Shown one piece after another: positions 9,871-18,559 of a DNA stretch of 64,000 nt. Position numbers and translations under genes: made by a program. The notes below the pieces were generated by a model. It worked only from the letters and a program-made list of their open reading frames with translations, was not told the DNA's origin and did not search any database. The stretch comes from Rhodocytophaga aerolata (GTDB lineage: Bacteria; Bacteroidota; Bacteroidia; Cytophagales; 172606-1). Within the stretch, counting starts at the first letter, position 1; each line of letters starts with the position of its first letter. Location of the stretch: assembly GCF_030503435.1 (NCBI RefSeq), contig NZ_JAUKPO010000024.1:1-64000 (forward strand). Reading direction: 5' to 3'.

Positions 9871-10158
9871 TTAATTTGCCCGGTAGTTGTAGTCGCTGGC
9901 ATATTGAATTTTTAATCCCTGCTTGTTAATGTATTCTTTCAGTAATTCCTCGGCTTGCGCATGGTTAAATACAAAAAGCATTTCCCGGTAGCTTAATTCT
10001 CTCTTTACTGATTGGCTGAACTGACGGTCCATCTTGCGGCAGTACTGGTAAAGGGTTACGTTGGTTTTTATCAACTCTTTCTTTTCATTCTCCAGCGTTT
10101 CTACAGCTGCCCGGAGCATTTCTATTTCAGCTTCCATTTGTTCTTTAGTCATGTTCAT
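9871..10158 (-). CDS. Small coiled-coil hypothetical protein
   Basis: This 95-residue protein is not one I recognise. The first 40 residues are rich in Glu, Leu and Lys with heptad-like spacing (EAEIEMLRAAVETLENEKKE), predicting a coiled coil and probable oligomerisation. The second half has conserved-looking aromatic residues and ends YNYRAN. It has no signal peptide and no membrane helix, so it should be cytoplasmic. The start could be either of the two methionines at residues 1 and 3. It is divergent from dprA. Confidence 0.65.
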   Translation of the reverse strand: MNMTKEQMEAEIEMLRAAVETLENEKKELIKTNVTLYQYCRKMDRQFSQSVKRELSYREMLFVFNHAQAEELLKEYINKQGLKIQYASDYNYRAN

Positions 10159-10322
10159 AAAGAGTTGTAAGTAAAATATATGAGCAGATACGATTTTCGT
10201 GATAACAGATATTTATGTAAATGTATAAATTAAAGCACTACACACTACATTTTATGCCTGATTATTTCTGCAACAATCTAGTTACGCTCCATGCTGCCCT
10301 GCATACCTCCGCGTAATTTTAT

Positions 10323-10330
10323 TACTTTTG
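10323..10330 (+). promoter_or_regulatory. Bacteroidota -7 box (TACTTTTG) upstream of dprA
   Basis: The sequence matches TAnnTTTG, the -7 element read by the Bacteroidota primary sigma factor. It lies about 83 bases before the ATG chosen for dprA. A more upstream in-frame ATG at 10291 precedes this box and would not be on the transcript. No good -33 element is visible. Confidence 0.45.
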
Positions 10331-10413
10331 TAGAGCAGTTGTATAGTAAATCCATAAGTACGGCTCTTTGGGTAGTTCATGCCTTTTGGGATATCAGCAA
10401 ATTCGCCTCTTTC

Positions 10414-11523
10414 ATGTCAGAAGAACAAATGTATAGAGTGGCACTCGGCTTAACTTCGGGTGTGGGAGACAAATTAACCAAAATATTAGTCAGCTATTGT
10501 GGGTCGGCAACGGAGGTGTTTAAAACAAAGAGAGGTAAACTACTGAAAATACCTGGTGTAGGTCCGAAAACCGCTGATGCCTTATTAAGCAAACAAACCT
10601 TACTGGAGGCGGAGGAAGAATGCACAAAAGCAGAAAAAGAAGGCGCACTCATGCTTTTTTTCACAGATACTGATTATCCCCAACGGCTAAAAACAATAGA
10701 TGATGCGCCAACTTTACTTTATTTGAAAGGGAATGCAAATGTTAATGCCCAGAAAATAGTAGCCATTGTTGGTACCCGTAGTGCTACATCGTATGGTAAA
10801 AAAATAACCGAGGAGATTGTAGAAGGGCTTTCTCATTTTGATTCCATGCTTATTGTAAGTGGCCTGGCTTATGGTATAGATATAACTACACATAAGGCGG
10901 CACTAAAATATACCGTACCTACCTTAGGCGTAATGGCTGCCGGCGTAGATGTAGTATATCCGGCGGCGCATAAAGGTATAGCAGGGCAAATGCTGGCTGA
11001 GGGTGGTTTGCTTACTGAGTACCCAATGGGTACGAAACCTGAAGCGCCTTATTTTCCTGCCCGTAACCGTATCATTGCCGGCTTGGCAGATGCCTTAATT
11101 GTGGTGGAAGCAGCCATTAAAGGAGGCGCCTTGATTACCGCAGATATTGCCAATAGTTACAACAAAGATATATTTGCCGTTCCTGGTAATGTGGGCTCTA
11201 CGTATTCGGAAGGGTGCAACCGACTTATTCAGACACATAAGGCAGGTATATTTACCAGTGTGCAAGATATGGTTTTTATGATGAACTGGGAAAAGAAAGG
11301 CTTGCCAAAAGCTCCACCTCTTTTAGATTTATCCGCTCTGTCGGAGGAAGAAAAACTGGTAGTATCCTTATTGCAGCAAAATAAAGAAATGCTGATAGAT
11401 GAACTTAGCTGGAAATCTCAGGTTCCAGTAAGTTTACTGGCTTCGTTATTACTTGGTCTAGAACTACAGGGAATGATAAAGTCTATGCCTGGTAAAAAAT
11501 ACACATTAGCACAAAACAGGTAG
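10414..11523 (+). CDS. dprA: DNA-processing protein DprA
   Basis: DprA binds incoming single-stranded DNA and loads RecA during natural transformation. The 369-residue product has an N-terminal helix-hairpin-helix region (KIPGVGPKTADALL, about residue 45) and the Rossmann-like DprA core: VGTRSATSYGKK, SGLAYGIDITTHKAAL, GVDVVYPAAHK, FPARNRIIAGLADALIVVEA and PGNVGSTYSEGCNRLI. A C-terminal winged-helix DprA domain covers about residues 305-369. The start at 10414 (MSEEQMYRVAL) gives the usual family length. The reading frame extends back to an ATG at 10291, but that segment is not conserved-looking and precedes a promoter box. The DnaJ-TPR gene follows 42 bases later. Confidence 0.93.
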   Translation: MSEEQMYRVALGLTSGVGDKLTKILVSYCGSATEVFKTKRGKLLKIPGVGPKTADALLSKQTLLEAEEECTKAEKEGALMLFFTDTDYPQRLKTIDDAPTLLYLKGNANVNAQKIVAIVGTRSATSYGKKITEEIVEGLSHFDSMLIVSGLAYGIDITTHKAALKYTVPTLGVMAAGVDVVYPAAHKGIAGQMLAEGGLLTEYPMGTKPEAPYFPARNRIIAGLADALIVVEAAIKGGALITADIANSYNKDIFAVPGNVGSTYSEGCNRLIQTHKAGIFTSVQDMVFMMNWEKKGLPKAPPLLDLSALSEEEKLVVSLLQQNKEMLIDELSWKSQVPVSLLASLLLGLELQGMIKSMPGKKYTLAQNR

Positions 11524-11565
11524 ATCCCTGTAGGTAACTCTGGCACTTATTCGGTAGAAAATTCT

Positions 11566-12432
11566 ATGGCAGATTATTATGAGATATTAGGTGTGAGCAG
11601 GCAGGCTTCTAGTCAGGAAATAAAATCATCTTTTAAAAAATTAGCTTTGTTGTACCACCCCGACCGTAATCCGGGTAATCCCTCGGCGGAGGATAAATTT
11701 AAACAAATAAATGAGGCCTATCAGGTATTATCAGATACCAATAATAAATTAATCTATGATCTAAAACTAAACGGGCAATATATACCCCAAGCACCTGTTT
11801 ATCCGGAATACGAACCCCGGGAACGCCGCAGATATAGATATCAGCAAACGCCTCCTGAAGCGTATCAACCTCGGTTCACTAAAGAGCAAATTCGCAAAGT
11901 ATATATAGTCGGCGTGCTTTTTTTTGTAGGTATGTTCATATTTAGCTTTTTCTTATACACCTATATGAATAAAAAAACGGCTGTTATGCATTATGAACAA
12001 GCTTTAATCTATGCAGCAGATAACAGATTGTATCAAGCTATGTCTGAAGTAAACAAAGCCATTTATTTCAATGATGAATATGCAGAGGCGTATCAGAAAA
12101 GGGGAGAATTACAGCTGGTAGCAGGCCCCAACTATGAGCTTGCCTATGCGGATTTCAACGATGCCATAAACTATTCGGAAACTCCCACAGCCGAAATGTA
12201 TTTTTACAGAGCTCTATGTCTATATAAGACCGGCAAGTATACGCAGGCTATAGAAGATAGTCAGGTAGCCTATAAAGATGCAGAACTAAAAGGCTCGGCT
12301 TTATATCTGAGAGGAGCTGCCCGCAAAGCTTTACACGATTACACCGGTGCCTGCAAAGACTGGCAAGAGGCTTATGCGGCCGGAATAAGCGCCGTGAAAG
12401 ATTCCATTCAGGCTAATTGCGGAAACTTTTAA
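11566..12432 (+). CDS. Membrane-anchored J-domain protein with TPR repeats
   Basis: This 288-residue protein starts with a complete J domain (residues 1-70) including the HPD motif at 31-33, so it should stimulate the ATPase of DnaK. It lacks the Gly/Phe, zinc-finger and C-terminal domains of true DnaJ. A proline/arginine/tyrosine-rich linker is followed by a transmembrane helix at about 115-137 and then by tetratricopeptide repeats from about 145 to the end ([41 protein letters not shown]). The J domain should face the cytoplasm and the TPR part the periplasm, which is an inference from the single helix. It may recruit DnaK to a membrane site. Confidence 0.85.
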   Translation: MADYYEILGVSRQASSQEIKSSFKKLALLYHPDRNPGNPSAEDKFKQINEAYQVLSDTNNKLIYDLKLNGQYIPQAPVYPEYEPRERRRYRYQQTPPEAYQPRFTKEQIRKVYIVGVLFFVGMFIFSFFLYTYMNKKTAVMHYEQALIYAADNRLYQAMSEVNKAIYFNDEYAEAYQKRGELQLVAGPNYELAYADFNDAINYSETPTAEMYFYRALCLYKTGKYTQAIEDSQVAYKDAELKGSALYLRGAARKALHDYTGACKDWQEAYAAGISAVKDSIQANCGNF

Positions 12433-12456
12433 GGTGTTTTCCAACAAATGAATGCG

Positions 12457-12464
12457 TATTTTTG
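12457..12464 (+). promoter_or_regulatory. -7 box (TATTTTTG) four bases before the ATG of the HsdR_N-like gene
   Basis: This exact TAnnTTTG match ends 4 bases before the ATG at 12469, so transcription would start at or next to the start codon. glyS and hemE have the same arrangement. It also argues that the earlier in-frame ATG at 12448 is not used. Confidence 0.5.
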
Positions 12465-12468
12465 CCTT

Positions 12469-12936
12469 ATGCTTGAGTTAAACTTGCCTGCATTCGATTA
12501 TAAACTAAAAAAGAAAGACGATAAACTGTACATTTTTGATGTGCTCAGGAAAAAATACGTCTTTCTAACCCCGGAGGAATGGGTACGGCAGCATTTTATT
12601 CATTTTCTTATCAACAAATACCGTTATCCCAAAGCCTTGATGAAAGCCGAAGGAGGCCTGAAATATAACAACCTGCCCAAACGGACAGATCTAGTAGTAT
12701 ACGACAGGCAAGGCAAACCTTTTATAGTAATCGAGTGCAAAGATACCTTTGTGCAACTTACGCAGGCTACCTTTGAGCAAGCCGCCAGATATAATTATGT
12801 TTTGAAAGCACCTTACCTGATTGTCGTAAACGGACTAACGTATCATTGTTGTTACATCGACCATGTCAACCAAAGCTTTCAATTTCTGGAAGATATCCCG
12901 TATTTTGCACCTACTGATTTTTCTTCTGATAATTAA
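12469..12936 (+). CDS. Stand-alone type I restriction R-subunit N-terminal-like (HsdR_N_2) protein
   Basis: The 155-residue product resembles the small Bacteroidota proteins classed as type I restriction enzyme R protein N-terminal domain, a PD-(D/E)XK nuclease fold. The core is visible as RTDLVVYDRQGKPFIVIECK, where Asp, Glu and Lys form the catalytic D-ECK pattern, followed by a TFEQAARYN helix and the LIVVNGLTYHCC strand. No methylase, specificity or helicase gene is nearby, so it is not part of a restriction system in this window. The real function of these solo proteins is not known to me. I use the ATG at 12469 because a promoter box overlaps the region after the ATG at 12448. Confidence 0.75.
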   Translation: MLELNLPAFDYKLKKKDDKLYIFDVLRKKYVFLTPEEWVRQHFIHFLINKYRYPKALMKAEGGLKYNNLPKRTDLVVYDRQGKPFIVIECKDTFVQLTQATFEQAARYNYVLKAPYLIVVNGLTYHCCYIDHVNQSFQFLEDIPYFAPTDFSSDN

Positions 12937-12948
12937 TTATGATTTATA

Positions 12949-14673
12949 TTGAAAACAATCGCCGCTAGCCAGTCGCCTCTTTCTATTACTTCTCTAACTG
13001 AACAAAGCATGCTTTGGAAGGTCCTACCATTTGTGGGTATATACCTCGTATATGGAATAGGGCTATTTATAGATGTAATGGATGTGGACGCCTCCCAGTA
13101 TGCTTCGATGGCTAGGGAAATGCTTGAAACTGGTAACTATCTACAGTTGTATAACCGCTACCAGGATTATCTGGATAAGCCACCGTTACTATTCTGGCTT
13201 TCAGCGTTATCTTTTAAATTATTCGGTATATCTAATTTTGCTTATAAACTGCCGGCATTCCTGTTTTCCCTCATAGGCACATATGCTACCTACCGGTTGG
13301 CAAAGTTATTTTATGGCAAGGAAACAGGCTATATAGCTGCATTACTTTTGGCTTCCTGCCAGGCATTTTTCCTTTTCAACCACGATGTACGCACCGATAC
13401 CAACTTAACAGGAGCCGTAATTTTGGCAATCTGGCAACTAGCGGAGTTTAACAGAAGTGGTAAAATAGGTAATCTGATCCTGGGTTTTACTGGAGTTGCT
13501 TTAGCTATGCTGGCTAAAGGACCTATTGGGCTGATGGTGCCGGTACTAGCTTTTGCAACAGACTTTATAATAAAGCGGCAATGGTCGTCTTTTTTTAAAT
13601 GGCAGTGGCTGCTTGGAATCGTTTGGGTAGGATTATTACTGCTACCCATGTGCATTGGCCTATATCAGCAGTTTGATTTGCACCCGGAAAAAGTGATGTA
13701 TGGCCAAACTGGTACATCAGGTTTAAAATTCTTTTTCTGGACTCAAAGCTTCGGGCGGCTTACCGGGGAAAATGTATGGAAAAACAATGCCGACATTTTC
13801 TTTTTTATGCACACGTTTCTGTGGAGTTTTCTGCCATGGAGCCTATTGTTTATTGCCGGATTATTTAAAGATACCAAAGAGCTGTTTAAGAAAAAATTCA
13901 GGCTAACCAGTAATGAAGAAGCTATCACCTGGGGTGGATTTATATTTCCATACATAGCTCTGTCTACTTCCAAATACCAGTTGCCGCATTACATTTTTGT
14001 GCTTTATCCGCTGGCAGCTATTATTGCTGCGAAGTATGTGTACAGGTTACTCGCACAAAAAGAATCTGTAAAAGCGTTTGTAGTCTGGAAAAACATACAA
14101 CTATTTGCTATACTAGTCATCTGGACGGCCATCGCTTTGCTGATTCTGATATCCTTTCCTCTGACTAACATTTTTCTCTGGATACTTCTATTAGTGTTTT
14201 TTGCCGGAAGTTTGTATATGTATTTCAAAGGAAGTAACTGGTACAAACAGTTAATTATTCCGTCGGTAATAGCTATCACTGGAGCTAATCTGGCATTGAA
14301 TGCACACGTATATCCGCAATTGTTTACCTACCAGTCGCCAGGTGCTGTAGCCAGGTATGTACAGGCGAAAGGGATAGATCTGGATAATTTTTATTTCTAT
14401 AAAACCCATATGCATTCCCTGGATTTTTATGCCCAGCGTATTGTGCCTTCTTTGGAAGAAACAAATGCAATGGCTACGTTCTCTCCGGAAACTCCTTATT
14501 GGATTTATACAAATGCCGATGGATTAAGTATTCTGCAAGCTTTGCAGGTAAACCCACAGATTGTAGAAACATTTGATCATTTTCATATTTCTACGCTTAC
14601 CTTACCCTTTTTGAATCCTAACACAAGGGAAAAAGCCATAGAGAAGCGGTTTTTATTGAAAGTAGGGAAGTGA
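12949..14673 (+). CDS. ArnT/PMT-like glycosyltransferase, GT39/GT83 type membrane protein
   Basis: This 574-residue multispanning protein resembles the enzymes that transfer a sugar from a polyprenyl-phosphate donor to lipid A or protein on the periplasmic side. Typical features are the first loop with DVDASQYASMAREM and the DKPPLLFWL motif at about residue 74, followed by about ten hydrophobic segments and a soluble C-terminal part from about 440. The start is uncertain. The longest frame begins at a TTG at 12949, and an ATG at 13009 would give 554 residues starting just before the first helix. A stray ATG at 12939 is in another frame and stops after nine codons. Acceptor and donor cannot be told from sequence. 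Confidence 0.85.
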   Translation: MKTIAASQSPLSITSLTEQSMLWKVLPFVGIYLVYGIGLFIDVMDVDASQYASMAREMLETGNYLQLYNRYQDYLDKPPLLFWLSALSFKLFGISNFAYKLPAFLFSLIGTYATYRLAKLFYGKETGYIAALLLASCQAFFLFNHDVRTDTNLTGAVILAIWQLAEFNRSGKIGNLILGFTGVALAMLAKGPIGLMVPVLAFATDFIIKRQWSSFFKWQWLLGIVWVGLLLLPMCIGLYQQFDLHPEKVMYGQTGTSGLKFFFWTQSFGRLTGENVWKNNADIFFFMHTFLWSFLPWSLLFIAGLFKDTKELFKKKFRLTSNEEAITWGGFIFPYIALSTSKYQLPHYIFVLYPLAAIIAAKYVYRLLAQKESVKAFVVWKNIQLFAILVIWTAIALLILISFPLTNIFLWILLLVFFAGSLYMYFKGSNWYKQLIIPSVIAITGANLALNAHVYPQLFTYQSPGAVARYVQAKGIDLDNFYFYKTHMHSLDFYAQRIVPSLEETNAMATFSPETPYWIYTNADGLSILQALQVNPQIVETFDHFHISTLTLPFLNPNTREKAIEKRFLLKVGK

Positions 14674-14705
14674 AAACTAACTGTTAAATCCATATCCATT
14701 TAGAA

Positions 14706-14746
14706 TAAACTAAAAAGGCCGGTTTTATGCCGACCTTTTTAGTTTA
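14706..14746. terminator. Bidirectional terminator between the glycosyltransferase gene and glyS
   Basis: The arm TAAACTAAAAAGGCCGG pairs with CCGACCTTTTTAGTTTA with one mismatch, around a short loop. With A tracts on one side and T tracts on the other it can end both of the convergent genes. Confidence 0.85.
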
Positions 14747-14761
14747 TGGAATAGTATATAA

Positions 14762-16282
14762 TTAGCCTAACTTTTCAAATATCCGTTTCAAAGAAACTTC
14801 ATTTTCTATTTTGCTGCGTAAATCTGCTATTTTAACTCTTTCCTGAGTCATTGTGTCTCTGTAGCGGATAGTTACCGTATCATTCTCCAGGCTTTCATAA
14901 TCTACTGCAATACAGAAAGGGGTACCAATTAAATCTTGCCTTGTATACCGCTTACCAATTGCATCCCTTTCTTCATAAATTATATTAAAATCATACTTCA
15001 GAGAATTGAAAATGGCTTGTGCTTTTTCTGGTAAACCGTCTTTTCTTACCAATGGGAAAATGGCAGCTTTTACGGGGGCTAAAGCCGGATGAAGTTTCAG
15101 GTAGATACGTTCTTTCTGGTTTTCTCCTTCTCCTACGGTTTCCTCAGTATAAGCATGGCAAAGAACAGCCAGGAACAGGCGGTCGGCGCCTACGGAGGTT
15201 TCTACTACATAGGGAACATAATTGCCATACGGTTTGCCATTTTCATTCAGCTCATTATCAAAGTATTGCATCTTTTTCTTCGACAGTTCCTGGTGATTGG
15301 AAAGATCAAAATCAGTGCGGGAGTGAATACCTTCTATCTCTTTAAAACCAAAAGGGAAAGCAAACTCAATATCTACAGCTGCATTGGCATAATGAGCCAG
15401 TTTTTCATGCTTATGAAACTGTAACTTCTCTGCAGGCAAGCCAATGGACTGATGCCATTTTAGCCTGGTTTCTTTCCATTGTTCATACCACTTCATCTCC
15501 TCACCGGGGCGTACAAAAAATTGCATCTCCATTTGTTCAAATTCCCGCATCCGGAAAATAAACTGCTTGGCTACAATTTCATTCCGGAAGGCTTTCCCAA
15601 TCTGGGCTATACCAAAAGGAATTTTCATGCGGCCGGTTTTCTGCACATTCAGAAAGTTTACAAATATACCTTGAGCTGTTTCCGGGCGTAAATAAATCGT
15701 ATTAGAGTCTTCGGCTACCGAACCCACCTGGGTAGAAAACATCAGGTTAAACTGGCGTACATCTGTCCAGTTGGACGTTCCGGATAGCGGGCATTTTATT
15801 TTTTCTTCAACAATTAAATTGTATACGCCTTTCAGATCATTGGCCTCCAAAAGCTGATTCATCTTTTTTACTATGGCCGCTGCTTTTTCCGAATCACCCT
15901 TTTCTGCCAGTTGTGCTGCATAGTCTTCTATCAGCGTGTCGGCCCGGTAGCGTTTTTTGGAGTCTTTGTTATCAATCATGGGGTCGTTGAATCCATCTAC
16001 GTGGCCGGATGCCTTCCAGGTAAGCGGATTCATAAAAATTGCTGCATCTACGCCTACTACATTATCGTTGAGTTGCGTCATGCTTTTCCACCACAAGTTT
16101 TTAAGGTTATTTTTCAATTCTACGCCGTACTGCCCGTAATCATACACTGCTTGCAAGCCATCATAAATTTCACTGGAAGGAAATACAAAACCGTATTCTT
16201 TGGCATGAGAAATAATTTTCTTAAAGGTGTTCTCGCTGTTGTTCGCCTCTTTTGGCTTCTGTGAGTTCTCTTGTGTAGTCAT
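14762..16282 (-). CDS. glyS: Glycine--tRNA ligase, homodimeric class II type
   Basis: This 506-residue enzyme charges tRNA-Gly. It is the eukaryote/archaea-like alpha2 form used by Bacteroidota, not the bacterial alpha2beta2 enzyme. Visible signatures are the N-terminal GFVFPSSEIYDGLQAVYDYG, motif 2 with AQIGKAFRNEI and FRMREFEQMEMQFF, the glycine-binding GIHSRTDFDLSNHQ, motif 3 TSVGADRLFLAVL, and a C-terminal anticodon-binding domain (about 405-506) with YEERDAIGKRYTRQD and GTPFCIAVD. The length is normal for the family. A TAnnTTTG box on the minus strand ends four bases before its ATG. It is divergent from rplS and convergent with the glycosyltransferase gene. Confidence 0.96.
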   Translation of the reverse strand: MTTQENSQKPKEANNSENTFKKIISHAKEYGFVFPSSEIYDGLQAVYDYGQYGVELKNNLKNLWWKSMTQLNDNVVGVDAAIFMNPLTWKASGHVDGFNDPMIDNKDSKKRYRADTLIEDYAAQLAEKGDSEKAAAIVKKMNQLLEANDLKGVYNLIVEEKIKCPLSGTSNWTDVRQFNLMFSTQVGSVAEDSNTIYLRPETAQGIFVNFLNVQKTGRMKIPFGIAQIGKAFRNEIVAKQFIFRMREFEQMEMQFFVRPGEEMKWYEQWKETRLKWHQSIGLPAEKLQFHKHEKLAHYANAAVDIEFAFPFGFKEIEGIHSRTDFDLSNHQELSKKKMQYFDNELNENGKPYGNYVPYVVETSVGADRLFLAVLCHAYTEETVGEGENQKERIYLKLHPALAPVKAAIFPLVRKDGLPEKAQAIFNSLKYDFNIIYEERDAIGKRYTRQDLIGTPFCIAVDYESLENDTVTIRYRDTMTQERVKIADLRSKIENEVSLKRIFEKLG

Positions 16283-16286
16283 GCCG

Positions 16287-16294
16287 CAAAGATA
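16287..16294 (-). promoter_or_regulatory. -7 box (TATCTTTG) four bases before the glyS ATG
   Basis: On the minus strand TATCTTTG is followed by the four bases CGGC and then the ATG at 16282. The fit to TAnnTTTG is exact, and the spacing implies a transcript with almost no leader. Confidence 0.5.
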
Positions 16295-16507
16295 TAGAAT
16301 TTGCTTGTTTGATGATGCTTCTTGCTAAATATTTGAGAAGGACTAACAGAGCAATACTGGCCATATACAGAGCGTGGAGTAAAGGAATGAGAGGTAAGTT
16401 AAATGCCTATAGGTGTGAAACTTAAACTTCAACCGGCATTTGGCAGCCATTCACTTTTAGCTTCTAAAAAAAACAAGCTTCTAATTTTCAATTTGTAAAA
16501 CTATTCC

Positions 16508-16515
16508 TATATTTG
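16508..16515 (+). promoter_or_regulatory. -7 box (TATATTTG) upstream of rplS
   Basis: An exact TAnnTTTG match lies 54 bases before the rplS start. A TTTTC about 18 bases upstream is a weak -33 candidate. Confidence 0.5.
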
Positions 16516-16569
16516 CACTCCTTTTACAATTCCAGAGATTTATCCAGGCATTGACTTTATACTACAATC

Positions 16570-16926
16570 ATGAGCGAAATAATTAAAATGGTAGAGGCTG
16601 AATATTCAGAGAAAAGAGCCGGCATACCAGCTTTCAAATCGGGCGACACGATAAATGTACACGTGAAGATCCGTGAAGGTAACAAAGAGCGTATTCAGCA
16701 GTTTCAAGGCACAGTTATTCAGCGTAAAAACCCGAATACCAATGGCGAAACCTTTACTGTACGCAAAGTTTCTAACAGCGTAGGTGTGGAAAGAATTTTC
16801 CCACTGCTTTCTCCGAACATTGAAAAAATTGAAGTGATACGCAGAGGTGTGGTAAGAAGAGCCAGACTATATTACCTGAAAGGAAAATCTGGGAAAGCTG
16901 CCCGTATCAAAGAAGATAAAAGATAA
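16570..16926 (+). CDS. rplS: 50S ribosomal protein L19
   Basis: The 118-residue product is the bacterial L19 protein, which sits at the 30S-50S interface. It has the family core: [52 protein letters not shown] and the C-terminal arginine-rich [13 protein letters not shown] followed by [12 protein letters not shown]. The length is typical. It stands alone here, without the trmD/rpsP genes that accompany it in many bacteria. It has its own promoter box and a strong terminator. Confidence 0.97.
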   Translation: MSEIIKMVEAEYSEKRAGIPAFKSGDTINVHVKIREGNKERIQQFQGTVIQRKNPNTNGETFTVRKVSNSVGVERIFPLLSPNIEKIEVIRRGVVRRARLYYLKGKSGKAARIKEDKR

Positions 16927-16945
16927 TTGCCTGTATACATGCAGT

Positions 16946-16973
16946 AAAAAAGCCATCTTCCGATGGCTTTTTT
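16946..16973 (+). terminator. rplS terminator
   Basis: AAAAAAGCCATC pairs perfectly with GATGGCTTTTTT around a TTCC tetraloop, 19 bases after the stop codon. Confidence 0.95.
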
Positions 16974-17063
16974 ATTTTACACAAAGTTGAGAATTAATTG
17001 CTAGCGAGAGGGTTACTTGCTGAGGCGGGAATCATAAAGGTGTAAAAATTATTCTCTACTATT

Positions 17064-17531
17064 ATGCCCATTGATTCGCAAACTTCCGGAAGCCCTTTTG
17101 AGCCTGCTGCCCCCAAAGTAGTATTTGAGCAACAATTAGAAACCTATTTTATAGATAAAGCACCATTCCAGATTCCAGCGTCTACGAAAGAAGCCATTGT
17201 AAAATATGTTCCCTGGATTAATCTGGTATTTATGGTTTTATTGCTGCCAGTAGTACTAGCTGTATTAGGCTTGGGTGCTTTGTTTACTCCAATTAGTTTT
17301 CTGGGAGGTTTAGGTGGTGGACTTACATTAATTTTTACAATAGCCATACTGGTACTACGAGCCCTGGCTCTTCCCGGATTGTTTAACCGCAAACGCAGCG
17401 GATGGGTGTTTTCCTACTATGGAGATTTAATAAATATAATTCTTAACATACTTTCTTTCAGTATTATAGGGTTATTATTCGATGTTGTTTTCCTGTTCGT
17501 ATTGTTTCAGGTAAGAAGTTATTATAAATAA
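17064..17531 (+). CDS. Small multispanning membrane protein of unknown function
   Basis: The 155-residue product has a soluble N-terminus of about 45 residues and then three or four hydrophobic segments (about 47-70, 76-98, 118-134 and 136-151). A glycine-rich turn (FLGGLGGGLT) and a basic loop with NRKRSGW separate them. It ends in RSYYK. Similar small proteins are common in Bacteroidota, but I cannot name a function. It is flanked by a terminator on each side, so it is transcribed alone. Confidence 0.75.
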   Translation: MPIDSQTSGSPFEPAAPKVVFEQQLETYFIDKAPFQIPASTKEAIVKYVPWINLVFMVLLLPVVLAVLGLGALFTPISFLGGLGGGLTLIFTIAILVLRALALPGLFNRKRSGWVFSYYGDLINIILNILSFSIIGLLFDVVFLFVLFQVRSYYK

Positions 17532-17563
17532 GTGTTAAATATAGAATAAGGCTTACACAGCCT

Positions 17564-17598
17564 AAAAAGGATGCCAGTTTGGTGGCATCCTTTTTTTT
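17564..17598 (+). terminator. Terminator after the small membrane protein gene
   Basis: AAAGGATGCCA and TGGCATCCTTT form a perfect stem around a short loop, followed by eight T residues. Confidence 0.9.
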
Positions 17599-17683
17599 GT
17601 GGCTATTTTTTCCAATATTGAATAAAATCGTACAAGCACTAATTTTACATAATCCATACTTTTTTTACCCTCAAACCTATCAT

Positions 17684-18553
17684 ATGATACTTGTCACCGG
17701 CGCCAATGGAAAACTAGGGAGTGCCACTATTGAATTTATCCGGCAAAAAAACGTACAAGCCAACGTAACTGCTCTGGTAAGAGGGGCAGTAAAAGGAGAA
17801 ACTTTGCAACAAAAAGACGTAGAGCTACGGATTAGCGATTATATGGACTATAGTTCGTTGCTCCAAGCATTCGAAGGAATAGAGGTTATGGTATTTATTT
17901 CATCCGGAACAGTAGTTAACCGGGTGCATCAACACAAAAATGTGGTGGGTGCAGCAAAAGAAAAAGGTATAAAACATATTATCTATACCAGTTTCCTGAA
18001 AGCCTCCGACAATACACCAGGTATTTTTCTGGATCATACGGAAACAGAAAAAGAGATTATGGCTTCCGGTATTGCCTATACTCTATTCAGGAACACCTAT
18101 TACGACGATCTGTTACCTATGTTGGTAGGCGATGCTTTAAAAACTGGCCATATGTATTACCATGCAAACAATGCTAAGATTAACCTGGCATCCAGACGCG
18201 ATATAGCAGAAGCACTGGCCAATGTAGCTTTACACGCAGAGCTTCACCAGAATAAGATCTATGAAATAACATCTGCCAATGCTTATTCTTTTCCGCAGAT
18301 AGCTCAAATGCTAAGCGAAGCATCCGGCAAACAAATTAGCTATACGGATATTTCATATGAACAATTGAAAGAAGGCTTAAAAAGCACCGGATTACCTGAA
18401 GGAGTAGTAGGCATGATTGCTTCTGTGTCTAAAATGATTAGTCAGGGAATGATTGACTATACGGATCCTGCCCTTGAAAACTTGCTGGGAAGAAAGCCAG
18501 TAGATTTAAAAGATACCATTGCAGCCTATGTAAAAAGTAATGTAAACAACTAA
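17684..18553 (+). CDS. NmrA-like SDR family NAD(P)-binding oxidoreductase
   Basis: This 289-residue protein is an atypical short-chain dehydrogenase of the NmrA/QorB type. It opens with the dinucleotide-binding motif VTGANGKLG, has the HIIYTSF strand at about residue 100, and lacks an obvious catalytic Tyr-x3-Lys. Such proteins act as quinone reductases or redox sensors. I start at the ATG at 17684. An in-frame GTG at 17579 lies inside the preceding terminator and would add a hydrophobic, non-conserved stretch. The VOC protein gene begins only 6 bases after the stop codon, so the two form an operon. Confidence 0.85.
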   Translation: MILVTGANGKLGSATIEFIRQKNVQANVTALVRGAVKGETLQQKDVELRISDYMDYSSLLQAFEGIEVMVFISSGTVVNRVHQHKNVVGAAKEKGIKHIIYTSFLKASDNTPGIFLDHTETEKEIMASGIAYTLFRNTYYDDLLPMLVGDALKTGHMYYHANNAKINLASRRDIAEALANVALHAELHQNKIYEITSANAYSFPQIAQMLSEASGKQISYTDISYEQLKEGLKSTGLPEGVVGMIASVSKMISQGMIDYTDPALENLLGRKPVDLKDTIAAYVKSNVNN

Positions 18554-18559
18554 TAGGGT

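Noticed and set aside
15019-15424. Two overlapping plus-strand frames opposite glyS
   Set aside because: They are antisense shadows of a well-supported tRNA synthetase.
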